A stretch of 64,000 nucleotides of DNA from Brachionus rotundiformis (Eukaryota; Rotifera; Eurotatoria; Ploima; Brachionidae), in contig JAESIW010000020.1 of assembly GCA_016802295.1 (NCBI GenBank), positions 5,339,281 through 5,403,280 on the forward strand, written 5' to 3'. This document shows positions 23,826 to 34,750 of the stretch, piece after piece. A program made the position numbers and the translations under genes. The stretch's first letter is position 1; every line of letters starts with the position of its first letter. The notes below the pieces were generated by a model. That model worked only from the letters and a program-made list of their open reading frames with translations, was not told the origin of the DNA and did no database searches.

Positions 23826-24989
23826 ATGTTCTGGTTAAAATCCAAAAGTTCGAATCTAATTTTGTATAATCTTATTATAATTGGAGTTATTATAAATGTT
23901 AGAGCATTTTATATCACTAATGATATAACATGCTTGCCTAATAAAGTTATCCCTCATCCAACTGATTGTGGAAAATTTATAAAATGTGGTCAAACAGACA
24001 AAACAAATATAATTCTTAATTGTACATATCCAACTTTGTTCAATAGAAGAATACTTGATTGTGATAAACCTCAAAATGTGTTTTGTCAAACATTTAATTA
24101 TATACCAAGAGAAGAAAGTGTCATCGAAATAATACCAGAAAGAGTTACCGGTAAGATTAACCGATAAGAGTGGGAATCTTATTAATAAATTATTTTAGAA
24201 AAGGTTTATTGTCCACCAGGATGTTTATTTCCTCATCCAACAGGTAAAAAACTAAAAAAATGGGAAAAAAATAAATAAATTTAAAATCAAGATTGTAACA
24301 AATTCATTCAATGTGGCAAAACATTAAATGAAAATAAAGAATTTAGGTGTCCTTCAAGTATGCTTTACAATCAAGTTATAAATGGATGCGATTTGGCCCA
24401 AAATGTTATATGTATTACATATAATTATGTTTTTATAACTGATGAGATAAGTCAAGAACAAAATCAAAATAACAATTTAGATAAAACCGAGGTTCCTAGA
24501 AACTATACAATTACATTCACAACTGCAGCCATCGAATCTACAACCACCACAGAAGAGACTACATTGGAAAGCACTACTGCTGAAGAGACGACAATAGAAT
24601 CTACAACCACCACAGAAGAGACTACATTGGAAAGCACTACTGCTGAAGAGACGACAATAGAATCTACAACCACTGAGGAAGCTGAAATTTTTAATTCTAC
24701 AAATTCAAATTTTATTGATGAAATTACTGATTTAGATTTTGTTTTTAATGAATTATCAAATAATTCTCAAAGCAATAATTTAGACATGAATCTGAATTCA
24801 AATTTTAGCAAAATAGAAATGATTGATAGATACAATAATACTATTGAAGTTGATTTAGTTAATACCAATGGATCTGATTCTAATCTTTTGATAATTCCAG
24901 TCTCTCCACCATCAAGTGATTATACATTTTCATTCGTCAAAAAGCCTTTTTTTAATTTATACGAAAAGTTACGAAAATATTTTGTTTAA
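23826..24989 (+). CDS. Secreted protein with two chitin-binding (peritrophin-A) domains and a Thr-rich mucin stretch
   Basis: Three exons are joined by two introns (about 24150-24198 and 24245-24290). A signal peptide (LILYNLIIIGVIINVRA) is followed by two CBM14-type domains with matching cores, HPTDCGKFIKCGQ and HPTDCNKFIQCGK, each with the six-Cys spacing. Then come a Thr/Glu-rich mucin-like segment containing an exact tandem duplication (ESTTTTEETTLESTTAEETT twice) and an Asn-rich tail. The likely role is binding chitin in the gut lining, cuticle or egg shell. No membrane anchor is evident. Confidence 0.85.
24534..24668 (+). repeat. 63-bp tandem coding repeat, two copies plus a partial
   Basis: Two apparently identical 63-nt units encode a 21-residue Thr/Glu block, followed by a short partial unit. 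The identity at silent positions points to recent duplication or ongoing copy-number change. Confidence 0.85.
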
Positions 24990-25726
24990 ATTATTTTTAT
25001 TTAAAGTATTTATTCTCTTATTTTAATTTTTAATAAAATTAATCATCAAATTGAAACAATTTTTATCATTTCTTAATTTTTTTAAAATAATTTGCAAAAT
25101 TTAGAAACCATTAGAAATTTTTCGTTTTTATTAGAATTTTAACCTTTTTTTTTCACGAATTAAAGTAAAATTACAGATTCGTGTTTTTAGTTTTAATACT
25201 CAACATATTTGAATTAGAAGCGTGAATATTTATAATTTTTTAACAAATTACTTTGTTATTTAAATAAAAAACTAATAAATTGTCATCGATTTCTTGATAT
25301 TTAAGAGTTTAGAGCTTAGATATATTTTGGGTCGAAATTAATTGAAAGTAAATTTTTAAAATCAACTGATAATTTCAATTTTAAGACCATATTGAGAAAA
25401 TATGTAATTTAGGTTAATTACTAAGTCAACTAATTTATTTGTTACAAGGCTTAGAAACAAGAGTGTTCTTCAGTAAACATTTCATTTTATTTCAATAATC
25501 CGCTGCAAATAGTCAAAAATCTTTGAGAAGGAAATTATATTTCTAGATAGATTTTCGGACACACCTTTGTTTAAGGTCCCTAAAAACTTAAATAATTAAT
25601 TTGATGTCCGTGTGACTTTTGAAATCTTGTTTATTTGACTTAGAACGTTTGCATATTTTTGATAATAATTATTATTTGAAACATTTGAAATCATTTGAAG
25701 CAAAAAATCGAAAGTTTTATGGCAAA
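24990..25726. other. AT-rich intergenic spacer
   Basis: It holds the 3' UTR of the chitin-binding gene and upstream DNA of the receptor gene. The open frame of the receptor extends upstream to 25619 without an ATG. Nothing else was seen. Confidence 0.45.
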
Positions 25727-28270
25727 ATGAATTCAAAATGGTCGTTTGTAATTTTTTTCAGCTTTTTCTCATTACTTTATGACCATGTCTATGGTAAAAT
25801 CGACTGGTCATTCATACAAAAGCTAAACAAACTCGAAGCACCTGGATATTATTCGAGGAATGTTTTGAACAAAAAATTCACCAATTTACCGCTTTCCACC
25901 AATATCTACCACATTACCGAATCAAAAATTTCCACTCCGACCACTGTTTCGCAGTCTCCCACACTCATTGTAGACTTAAGTTTGGTCACCAAAAAGAACA
26001 TTTCCGAACATTCATCAAAAACAACTTCTACAAGCACTAAAACTTTTAGTTCAACAGATAAGATAGTCAAAAATGAAAAAAAAATCAATGATTATCAAAG
26101 ATTTCTAATCGATTTTGATCTAGAAATAGTTGATTTTGTGAATTTTGAGCAAAAAAATGGTCTGTTGGAATTGAATGCAAAAATAAACTACAAATGGTGG
26201 AATGAAGTTGATTCTGAGGAAAATTTTAAGTTGTCAAACAATGCATATCCTTCTCTTAATTTAAAAAATGAAAATTCTGAGATAAAAATTCACAATCAAA
26301 TTCATGTTAGGAATAATTTTAAAATGGTTTTTAGGCCTAAAAGACAATTTAGCAAACTAAATAATGTATCAAATATTCATAAACCAAATCAATCGGATTC
26401 AATGGAAAAAAAACTTCAACCATTTTCGTATTTGGAACAAAATGTTACCATAAAATTTTTCTGCAATGGTCATAAACAGTTGGATACAGCTAGTTTTCCC
26501 ATGGACATTCACAATTGTGAATTAATTTTTGACTTATTTCCAATAGCTTATAAAAAAATGGACACAGAAATCAAGGCAAGTTATTTCTTTCCAATCAAAG
26601 ATTTAAATTCAAAAAAAATGCGCACCATCAGCCAAAATCATGTCACTGAATTAGTCTACTGCAATAAGCTAATTTCTCTTCCAAGTAATTACAGTCTGAT
26701 AAGCAAAGAATGGACTCTCAAAAAGATAGAAATACAATATTTTAATTCAAGTTCAACCTTTACTCAATCTAACTCCTCAATCCTTATAAAACCAATAATA
26801 GATAACACAGTTCAAGTGTCGAAGCTAGACTACATTTCTTCTTCAGCTAGGATCAATATCAAATTTTGGATTTACCGCAAAAGAGAGCCCCAAGTCTACA
26901 TCTACATTTTACCAATTATTCTTTTTACTTTATTGATGTTTACAATATTTTTTATGCCAAACACGGATGGTAGTGAAAAGTCAATTATATCTTTTTTAAA
27001 TTTTATTTCACTAGTTTTCTTTAATCTTTATCTGTTCAAACTCTTAATGCAAACATATGGCTTTCAACAGCTTCCATTTTTACTTCAATATTCCAATTGC
27101 TTGATGGTCATTCAACTTGGAGTATTGGCTTATACAAGTTTAGTAAAGAGTGTCCATCAAAATGGATTTCTGATTCTGAATAACAGTTTTTTTCAGCCAG
27201 TTGAAGGATTATTTAAAGAAATAATGGAAATAGAAGACAAAAATTATTTGGATAGTGCAGTTCCAAAGTACCAAAGATTTGACAAAGGTGAAATTGAATA
27301 TTTTGAAAATGATAGTGCAGATAAATGTGCTATTCTAAATCGAAATGATTCCATAAAGTTAAGCATACCAACTGTTAAATTTGAATCAGACAATGAAGCT
27401 ATGAATGGAATATCAACCACTGTGGTCAATGACGAAAATTATTGCTTTACATTTAACAGATCAGATTCAAATACAAAGGCGTTTGCTGAAAAATGTTGTT
27501 GTAATGCGGACGAAACTGATGCAGATTGTTGTAATAATGCCCATTGTGCAAACCAAGTTTTGACCAAGAGTATTTCTGAACCAAAAGTTTCATTAGACGA
27601 GTTCGTCAATGAAATAAACAGAAAATCTCAGACAAGTTTTGAAAAAAATGAACTAATGGTTTCAATGAATAATGGATTCAATCGTAGCTGGATTTTAAGT
27701 TGCTGTGGATCAAGGTCACCTAATTTGGACAAAATATCCCCTTCACCCATCTGTGAGCATGTCAGACCAAGCGATCTACATCGGCAAAAAGTGTTTGAAG
27801 AAAACAAAAAGCTCTTTTGCATCAGTCAGGCCTCAACCAGACAAGTAATGCCAGAATGTGACTATACATCTCACTTGGCAAGGCTTCATGAACCACAAAA
27901 TTTTTTAGCTGAATCGAACAAACTGAACGATTTAAATCAAACAAGAAATATATCATTTAAGCTCAAATCGAATATCAGAGATAGCAATAGATCAAAAGAG
28001 AGGAATAGCCAGGGAAAAAATTGTGATAAAATTACCAAGTTTTTGGACATATTTTCTCAAGATATTTCTACTCTAAATCTAAATATGCATAAAATGGTCA
28101 AATTTGAAGAAGTTATAATTCGGGAACGAATTTTGAAAGATGAGTGGAAGCGTAAAGCTCGTCTCTGTGATGGAATATGCTGTTTGTTGGTATTCTTTTT
28201 GATATCTGTATGCTCAATTTTTATCTTCATTATATTGCCAAAGTTTAAAACCGTATCTTTAATCGACTAA
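25727..28270 (+). CDS. Divergent Cys-loop ligand-gated ion channel subunit
   Basis: A single long exon of about 847 residues. The start is the ATG at 25727 because it opens a signal peptide (WSFVIFFSFFSLLYDHVYG). After a Ser/Thr-rich stretch comes the extracellular ligand-binding domain (INYKWWNE; a Cys-loop ending SFPMDIHNC). Three membrane helices follow (VYIYILPIILFTLLMFTIFF; SFLNFISLVFFNLYLFKLLM; LLQYSNCLMVIQLGVLAYTS). A very long cytoplasmic loop contains a Cys-rich patch (CCCNADETDADCC), and a last helix lies near the C terminus (CCLLVFFLISVCSIFIFIIL). The family forms pentameric neurotransmitter-gated channels. The first loop Cys is displaced, giving 17 rather than 13 residues between the cysteines. 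Ligand and ion selectivity cannot be read. Confidence 0.82.
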   Translation: MNSKWSFVIFFSFFSLLYDHVYGKIDWSFIQKLNKLEAPGYYSRNVLNKKFTNLPLSTNIYHITESKISTPTTVSQSPTLIVDLSLVTKKNISEHSSKTTSTSTKTFSSTDKIVKNEKKINDYQRFLIDFDLEIVDFVNFEQKNGLLELNAKINYKWWNEVDSEENFKLSNNAYPSLNLKNENSEIKIHNQIHVRNNFKMVFRPKRQFSKLNNVSNIHKPNQSDSMEKKLQPFSYLEQNVTIKFFCNGHKQLDTASFPMDIHNCELIFDLFPIAYKKMDTEIKASYFFPIKDLNSKKMRTISQNHVTELVYCNKLISLPSNYSLISKEWTLKKIEIQYFNSSSTFTQSNSSILIKPIIDNTVQVSKLDYISSSARINIKFWIYRKREPQVYIYILPIILFTLLMFTIFFMPNTDGSEKSIISFLNFISLVFFNLYLFKLLMQTYGFQQLPFLLQYSNCLMVIQLGVLAYTSLVKSVHQNGFLILNNSFFQPVEGLFKEIMEIEDKNYLDSAVPKYQRFDKGEIEYFENDSADKCAILNRNDSIKLSIPTVKFESDNEAMNGISTTVVNDENYCFTFNRSDSNTKAFAEKCCCNADETDADCCNNAHCANQVLTKSISEPKVSLDEFVNEINRKSQTSFEKNELMVSMNNGFNRSWILSCCGSRSPNLDKISPSPICEHVRPSDLHRQKVFEENKKLFCISQASTRQVMPECDYTSHLARLHEPQNFLAESNKLNDLNQTRNISFKLKSNIRDSNRSKERNSQGKNCDKITKFLDIFSQDISTLNLNMHKMVKFEEVIIRERILKDEWKRKARLCDGICCLLVFFLISVCSIFIFIILPKFKTVSLID

Positions 28271-29554
28271 TTAAAGAACTAGTTTATAGAAGCTTTGAAG
28301 ACTTAATTTGGGTAAAATGATTTGTTCAAAGCAAACAAGTCATCAATTTATTTTATACAGAAATATTTATTAATTAAACTAAAATCAAACTAATAAAAAA
28401 AAATTATATTATTTAAAAAGAAAGTATTGGAATAGATATGTCAAATATTTTGTTTTTTTGGCTTCTATGTAAATGCTTGCCGAATAGCAATCATTTTAAA
28501 ACAATTTATTTTAATAATTTTTTATATCAAAAAATAAATACTTGAAAAATTTTTTTGAGTTTTTACTAAAAAACACTGTCAAAATACTCACTCAGAGCTA
28601 TATCTAATAAGCAGTATTATCAAAAATAAAATGGATGTCCGGTACCAACTTTCAATAAATTTTTTCTTACAATTTGTACGAATTTAAATTTTGGAGAATG
28701 ACTAAGAGCTACAAATGTATTTAGTTTAATATACCATTCTTAATGATAACAAAAATTTTTGTAGATAAAATTTAAAAAAGACAAAAATTTATATTTCTAT
28801 TAATGGACATGTCTAACAAAACGATCATATTTAGAAATTGTCACCAAGGTAAATATTTTTGGAACAATGCAAATCTTTCAAAGTCTATTTTTAAAATAAA
28901 CAAAACTTCAAAGCTTAATGTGGAATAAATTCAAGCTAAACATTTTAAATTTAACTTTATGAAAAAAAATAAAGATATATGTAAATATTCAATTGAACTT
29001 TTAATTCTTTAATAGAGTTTCAATCAATATTAAATAAAAAATAATCAACCTCGATTGTAATATTTTTCAAATTTCTAATTTTTAATGACGTAAAACAAAT
29101 TTAACTAGTTAAACAATTGATAAATAAATATCATATTATCAATATGAAGGCATAGCTATTTAAAAAAATCACTTAGAAATTTTCATACATAAACAAATGT
29201 TTTTTTTATTAATCTTATTTTTTAAAAAAAAGTTTAAACAAAAGTGAGAAGAAAAACTAAAAAAACTACCAATAATAATATCAGTTATTTTAAAAAACCA
29301 AAATAATTCATTTTGTTGTAAAAGCTAATATTAGATTAATAATTTACTCAATTTATAACTAGTTTAATCAACTTTAGTTTATATTTAAAAAAACCTCAAT
29401 CTGAAACATACTGCAAATGGATTTACTTTTATTTAATTATTTGCTAAAATAAATATCATTAATTATTGAATTTTAGCAATTTTTTTAAAGTCTTAAAGCT
29501 CTCATTTTTTTTAAAATAAGTTTTTAAAAATTTTTTAATACTAAAAAAGTCTAA
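28271..29554. other. AT-rich intergenic spacer
   Basis: No exon or repeat was recognised. It presumably holds the receptor 3' UTR and the promoter of the WD40-like gene. Confidence 0.45.
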
Positions 29555-30760
29555 ATGAACAAGCTTCAATTTTTCATTTTGATTTACTCAGTGGTTCTGC
29601 TTAAGAGTGACACTTTTTTTGTGGGAACACAGGATGGCATTATTAGAAAATATAATTTTACCAATTTATTATTGTCAGTCCAAGTTTCCAATTTAACATT
29701 GACTGAACAGTCTTTCGAGATTGACATTCTATCAAATGATCAAATATTGGTAATATCTGGTTCGATTTTGTCCAAGTGGCATCTTACAGAACTTACAGTG
29801 GTTCAAAAAGTTCTAAGCTATACACTATACTCAATTATGGTAATTGATCAAAGTTATTTTATTACCGGTACAAACAGTAATCTTATCCGTTGGAATGCTA
29901 ATGACTTGTCCATTGATTTTGAGCTCTCGAACGTCCATAGTGATCGAATTAGTTGTTTGAATTTTTTGGAGACCTCATTTGTCAGTGGATCTCATGACTT
30001 TTTTCTTAAGAGATGGAACATTTTTACTCTTGCTGAAATCGGAAATCTAAATACTGGTGCAAAAATACTTTGTATGGAAATAATTGGAAATAAACTAATT
30101 GCGCTTGGTCATGATGTTGGTGGAATAAGTGTTGTCGATATTGATACATTTGTCATTACCAAAACATTTCCATTGAGTTTTCAAATAGCTGCTTTGAATT
30201 TCTTAAGCACCAAAATGTTGGCTTATTTTGACAATTTTCTTACAACCAAAATATGGGATACATATTCAGCAAGCTGGAATTACCAAATTGGTTCAACTGA
30301 TCCTTACAGACCTGGTGATACTTTGGTTAAAATGCAACAAGGAGGCGACGATTTTTATGTGCATGGAGCTGTTTCTGGACAGCTTGCATTTTGGAAAGTG
30401 AACGCACAAAGCCAAATGTGGATCGATCAAAGAGATCTTGGCTCGAAAATTATTTTATTAAAAGCAACACGTACTTTTAACAAATTTAATTTTACCAATT
30501 TCGAATCCAAAAATCCAAGAATTTTTCAATTAAAAGGAAATTATGAGTTAAGTTCAAGCTTTGAGCAATTAAACCTGATGGTACAAATTGAAATAGAAAA
30601 CAAAATAATGTGCTTGAAAAGATGTGGTAGATGTAAAGTAATCTTGTATAGTAAATCACTCCGCATGTGTAAGATTTACTCAGTATTACCAACTCAGAAT
30701 GAAATGCTTACTTCAAACAACTATTTATTGTATGAAGCAAAACCAATTTTTAAGCATTAA
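29555..30760 (+). CDS. Secreted WD40-like beta-propeller protein with Cys-rich C-terminal segment
   Basis: A single exon of 401 residues. The N terminus is a signal peptide (MNKLQFFILIYSVVLLKS). The body is a series of WD-like repeats with recurring cores such as VGTQDGIIRKYN, ITGTNSNLIRWNANDLS, VSGSHDFFLKRWNIFTL and VHGAVSGQLAFWKV, enough for a seven-bladed propeller. The last about 70 residues have closely spaced cysteines (CLKRCGRCKVILYSKSLRMC) resembling part of a PAN/Apple-like fold. Most WD40 proteins are intracellular, so a secreted one is unusual. Ligand and role are unknown. The ATG at 29555 is the only start that includes the leader. Confidence 0.75.
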   Translation: MNKLQFFILIYSVVLLKSDTFFVGTQDGIIRKYNFTNLLLSVQVSNLTLTEQSFEIDILSNDQILVISGSILSKWHLTELTVVQKVLSYTLYSIMVIDQSYFITGTNSNLIRWNANDLSIDFELSNVHSDRISCLNFLETSFVSGSHDFFLKRWNIFTLAEIGNLNTGAKILCMEIIGNKLIALGHDVGGISVVDIDTFVITKTFPLSFQIAALNFLSTKMLAYFDNFLTTKIWDTYSASWNYQIGSTDPYRPGDTLVKMQQGGDDFYVHGAVSGQLAFWKVNAQSQMWIDQRDLGSKIILLKATRTFNKFNFTNFESKNPRIFQLKGNYELSSSFEQLNLMVQIEIENKIMCLKRCGRCKVILYSKSLRMCKIYSVLPTQNEMLTSNNYLLYEAKPIFKH

Positions 30761-33203
30761 TTTATCAAAAATAATTTTTATTAAAATACTATTGAATAAA
30801 ATATCTAATTAGAAAATTAATAATAAATGTTAATTAGTGTGTGCGGAAAATATCAGATTTTTATAAGATAATTTTTTCTCTAAAAATGTATCAGTCTTTG
30901 AAACAAATGAATAAAATAGAAGTAGAATAAGAAAATTATAGTGAACTTGTGTTAAAACTCATGTAGAGCTCTATTGAGCCATAGCAATCGTTTCGTAATT
31001 GTTCACCATTCAATCTTCTAGCTTTAAAAAAATACTTTTCACATTTTAAGCATTAACAACATTGTTAAATAATTAGTTCCAAGCAATTAATACTCTATTT
31101 ACATAAAAATTTTGTAGCGTTGTGCTATTATCTAGAGATATGATTAGGAACTTGAATAAAATATGCTTTCTTATTGAATTATACAATCTCATTAAAGTTT
31201 TTTTCTAATAAATTTGTATCATAACAACATCAAGTCTACTGATTTTTTATCAAGGCATATACACCAAAAACATGTTACATTTTCTATTTTCAGGTGACTT
31301 TCTATCTGCCAGAGATAAAAAAATTCTCATTTGAATTGTTGAAAACTACCACAATAAATAAATACATTGCTTTGTATTTTCTACATTTGATTTAGCTGAC
31401 CATTCTTTTGACTATACCGACACCCTTATAAAATGATATATTATTAAGTCTAAAATGATGATTATTTGAATTGTGGAGAATTTTTTTTCAAATAATTAAC
31501 CAATTCTATTACTTTTTTGAAAAGCAAAACCAGATTTGTTTATAAGTCACAGTTTTAAGTCAAACTTAAAGTTAAAATTTTTTCTTCAAAAGTTCAAAAA
31601 TTCTAAAATTCTTCAATTAATCTAATCAAGAATTGAATAATTTGATCTAAAACAAATAATATACTAGTTGAAGACTAATTTTTACTTGTTAATTAAAATT
31701 TTTTGGAAAATATACTTTTAGTATTTTTTTATTTTAGCTGAAAGAGTAAGACTGTTTTGAAATATTTTTTTATAAAATAATATGAAGCATCACTTTTTCT
31801 CGTTTCTCGAATTTTTAACATGGCGATCGGGTTCAGATTTTCCGTGTAACTATGCCAAATTTTTGAAAGTAATTTATATATATAGTATATTAATAATAAA
31901 AAAGCCTTATATTTTATTAAAAAAGCGCATAATTTTAATAAATATTTAATAGCAAAAAAAAGTACTTTAGTAAATAAAATTCATAAGAAGGAAAAAATAA
32001 ATAAGATCGAAATTTAAAAATAAGGAAAAATATCATAGCAAAAAAATTTATTGGTATCAAATATCAATTTAAAAAAAAAAAGAAAACTTTTATTTAAAAC
32101 TGCATTCCTTTATTTGTTAAATAAGAAATTAAATTTAATAAAAATTATGAAAAAAATTTGTATTAAAATTTTCAACAAAATAAATGAAAAATATAATTTT
32201 AAAAGCCGGCAATTTGTGTTATTTTCATTTATAACCTCAGTTTTTGTTCATTTATTTTGTTTTAATAATCAAAATGGTTTTTATTTATTGAATTTAAGTA
32301 TCAATAAGAAACAAAAACTTTTAATAAACACTAAAAGCCTAATAATTTTAACTATACATTCTTTTATCATTGTTGCAAAGTTTTTTACTATCTAAAATAT
32401 CAATTCATAATGTTTTTCAATATATTTTCATCAACCTCTGTGATTAACTTTCAATTTATTAATCTAATAAAAAAACTTGAAAAAAACCTGTAAACACCTT
32501 CTCAATTTCAAATCTATTTAAAGCTAATAATACGATAATTTCATCCTAGTTAATAAAAGTATTTCTCAATTAATTAATTGGTTAAATGATAACAAAATTA
32601 AAAAATTTGAAATTATTTAAGATGATTGAAAATTTTAGAAAAAAAAGTCAATTTCTAAATTAAGAGATTTAAAAATTTAAGACATCTTATTTTTTAATAA
32701 AACAATGAATAGATAAAAAGAAAAAGTGATTAAAAATTTATTAATCAAGATTGGAATTTAAATTTTTCCTAAAAAAAAATTAATTCTTAACTTGAATTTT
32801 CTGCTATTGATAGCAAAAAAAAATTAATTATCCATAGCTAACAATTTATTGGTAAAAAGACTTCATTATATGCCAAATAGATAGTTAAAGAAAAAAATTT
32901 TATTTGTTAAATGATTGTTTTACCTTAATGGTAATCGGATTGCAATTTTAATTTGATGAAAAAATGCCTTAAAAACAAAATTCCAATTTAATTCAATAAG
33001 AAAAGAATTACAAAATAAGCGTAGTATTTGTTTGCTCTGATGCTTATTAAAATAGAGAATCGTTCACGATTTGAATGATACAAACATTCCAAATTGTCCC
33101 AAACATGTGAAACTAGTAAAAAAAAAAATTTTTGTAATTTAGTAAAACCAACCAATAAATCGATCCATGTGATTTGAAGCATAAAAATTATGCTTGGTAA
33201 AAC
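30761..33203. other. Long AT-rich intergenic spacer
   Basis: About 2.4 kb with no convincing gene. A 114-codon frame at 32051-32395 has only AT-driven composition (Lys/Asn/Ile/Phe/Leu) and is not accepted. Confidence 0.45.
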
Positions 33204-33212
33204 TATATAAAA
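33204..33212 (+). promoter_or_regulatory. TATA box (TATATAAAA)
   Basis: It lies 90 nt upstream of the ATG at 33303 of the Cys/Pro/Gln-rich gene. All six low-complexity genes in the cluster have a similar element close to their starts. Confidence 0.55.
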
Positions 33213-33302
33213 TACTTTGCTTTTTCCAGAGAATATTCACATTCAAAAAACTTAAATAAATCATCTAATCAATTTAGTTAAAAAACAAAAAACTCTCTTA
33301 AA

Positions 33303-34750
33303 ATGTTCGCTCGTACTTTATCAAGTAAGAATTATATATTTTCTTATATATATTATTAAAAAGTACATTAATTATTAATTTAATTCCAGCCAGCTCAACT
33401 GAATCCTCAGCTTCAGGTAAATAATGATATACTTTTAAATCGAAATAATAAATTTGAATTTTTCTAGCTTATGTCATCAAACGCGAATTGGTTGGCTGCC
33501 GCTCAGGCCCAGTTATCAGAGCTTTGCAAGCTCCAGTAAGAGTAAATCCATGCCCACCTCCACGACCATGCTGCCCACCACCAAGACCATGCTGTCCACC
33601 ACCACGACCATGTTGCCCACCACCAAGACCATGCTGTCCACCACCAAAGCCAGACTGCGGTTGCCCACCAAAATCGTCCAAGAGTCAAGGTTCAAACAGC
33701 GTTCACATTAGAATTACTCCAGCTTCAGCTGCCAAATTGAGCCAAGTAAACACCAGCTCTAGAAAAGTTTCATCAGTACCATCAAGAACAATTAAACAAG
33801 CTTCAACAAAATCGACAGCTCCAGCTCAATCAGCTCCAAAATCAACTGCTGCTTCAGCATCATCGAGAGCATCGTCGGGAGCATCATTGACTGTGCGTGA
33901 ACAACAATTGTTGGCCCAAAAACAAGCTTTGGAACAGGCTCAACAAGCTTTGCAACAGCAAGCTCAACAAGTCGCTGCTCAAGCCCAAGCTGTCCAACAA
34001 CAAGCTACCCAATTGCAAAACTATCAGCAACAATTGGTAGCTGCTCAGCAACAACAACAACAGCCACAAGCTCAACAAGCCCAACAAGCCCAACAAGCCC
34101 AACAGCAATATGATCCACAACAATACGCTGCTTATCAACAGCAATTAGCTGCTCAACAACAGCAACCACAAGCACAGCCAGCTCAGCAATACACCGCTAG
34201 CCAAGCTCAACAATACGCTGCACAACAACAACAACCTCAGCAACCACAATACACCGCTAGCCAAGCTCAACAATACGCTGCACAACAACAACAACAACCT
34301 CAACAACCACAATACACTGCTAGCCAAGCTCAACAATATGCTGCCCAACAACAACCTCAACAACCACAACAACCACAACAACCCCAATTTCCAGGTTTTG
34401 ACAACTTTGCTCAAGCCGCTTCACAAGCCATTCAACAAAACGTACCACAAGGTCAAAATACCTTCGATCCATCCCAAGCACAGCCACAACAACAAGTTCA
34501 ATTTAGTTCCCCACAAGGAGATCAAAGCTTCGACAAATTAGCCCAAGAAGCCATTCAAAAATATCAATTTGAGCAACAAATCAAAGAGCAAATGAACCAA
34601 CAAATGAGCCAAGTTCAAGGTGGAGCACAACAATTCCAACAAGCTCCACAACAATTTCAACAAGCTCCACAACAATTCCAACAAGCTCCACAACAATTCC
34701 AACAAGCTCCACAACAATTTCAACAAGCTCCACAGCAATTCCAACAATAA
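33303..34750 (+). CDS. Cys/Pro-Gln-rich low-complexity protein A (microexon family)
   Basis: Exons 33303-33324, 33390-33416 (27-nt microexon) and 33468-34750; both introns are phase 1. No signal peptide or membrane segment, so probably intracellular. The N terminus (MFARTLSTSSTESSAS, then GPVIRALQAPVRV) leads to four CCPPPRP/CCPPPKP units, giving many paired cysteines. A Ser/Ala-rich basic part and a long helical, Gln/Ala-rich segment (REQQLLAQKQALEQAQQALQ) follow, then three copies of a QYTASQAQQYAAQQQQ-type repeat and a tail of six APQQFQQ units. The pattern suggests a disulphide-linked, coiled-coil structural protein. It shares exon layout with the genes at 36174 and 56784. It is not a recognised family; function unknown. 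Confidence 0.82.
33555..33660 (+). repeat. 21-bp tandem repeat encoding CCPPPRP
   Basis: Four to five 21-nt units, each coding for two cysteines, three prolines, Arg or Lys and a proline. Alternating TGC/TGT and CGA/AGA codons show small divergence between units. Confidence 0.8.
34187..34370 (+). repeat. 60-63 bp tandem repeat encoding QYTASQAQQYAAQQQ
   Basis: Three units start at about 34187, 34247 and 34310. They differ mainly in the number of CAA codons, as expected from slippage. Confidence 0.8.
34622..34747 (+). repeat. 21-bp tandem repeat encoding APQQFQQ
   Basis: Six exact peptide units preceded by one partial unit form the last codons before the stop at 34750. The DNA units differ only at a few silent sites. 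Confidence 0.88.

Noticed and set aside
32051..32395. 114-codon open frame in the spacer before the Cys/Pro/Gln gene
   Set aside because: Composition is only Lys/Asn/Ile/Leu/Phe, no domain or signal, no good start context; expected by chance in AT-rich DNA.
33469..34747. Several long minus-strand frames (Trp/Gly- or Leu-rich) opposite the Gln-rich gene
   Set aside because: They are antisense shadows of CAA/CAG and CCA repeats.
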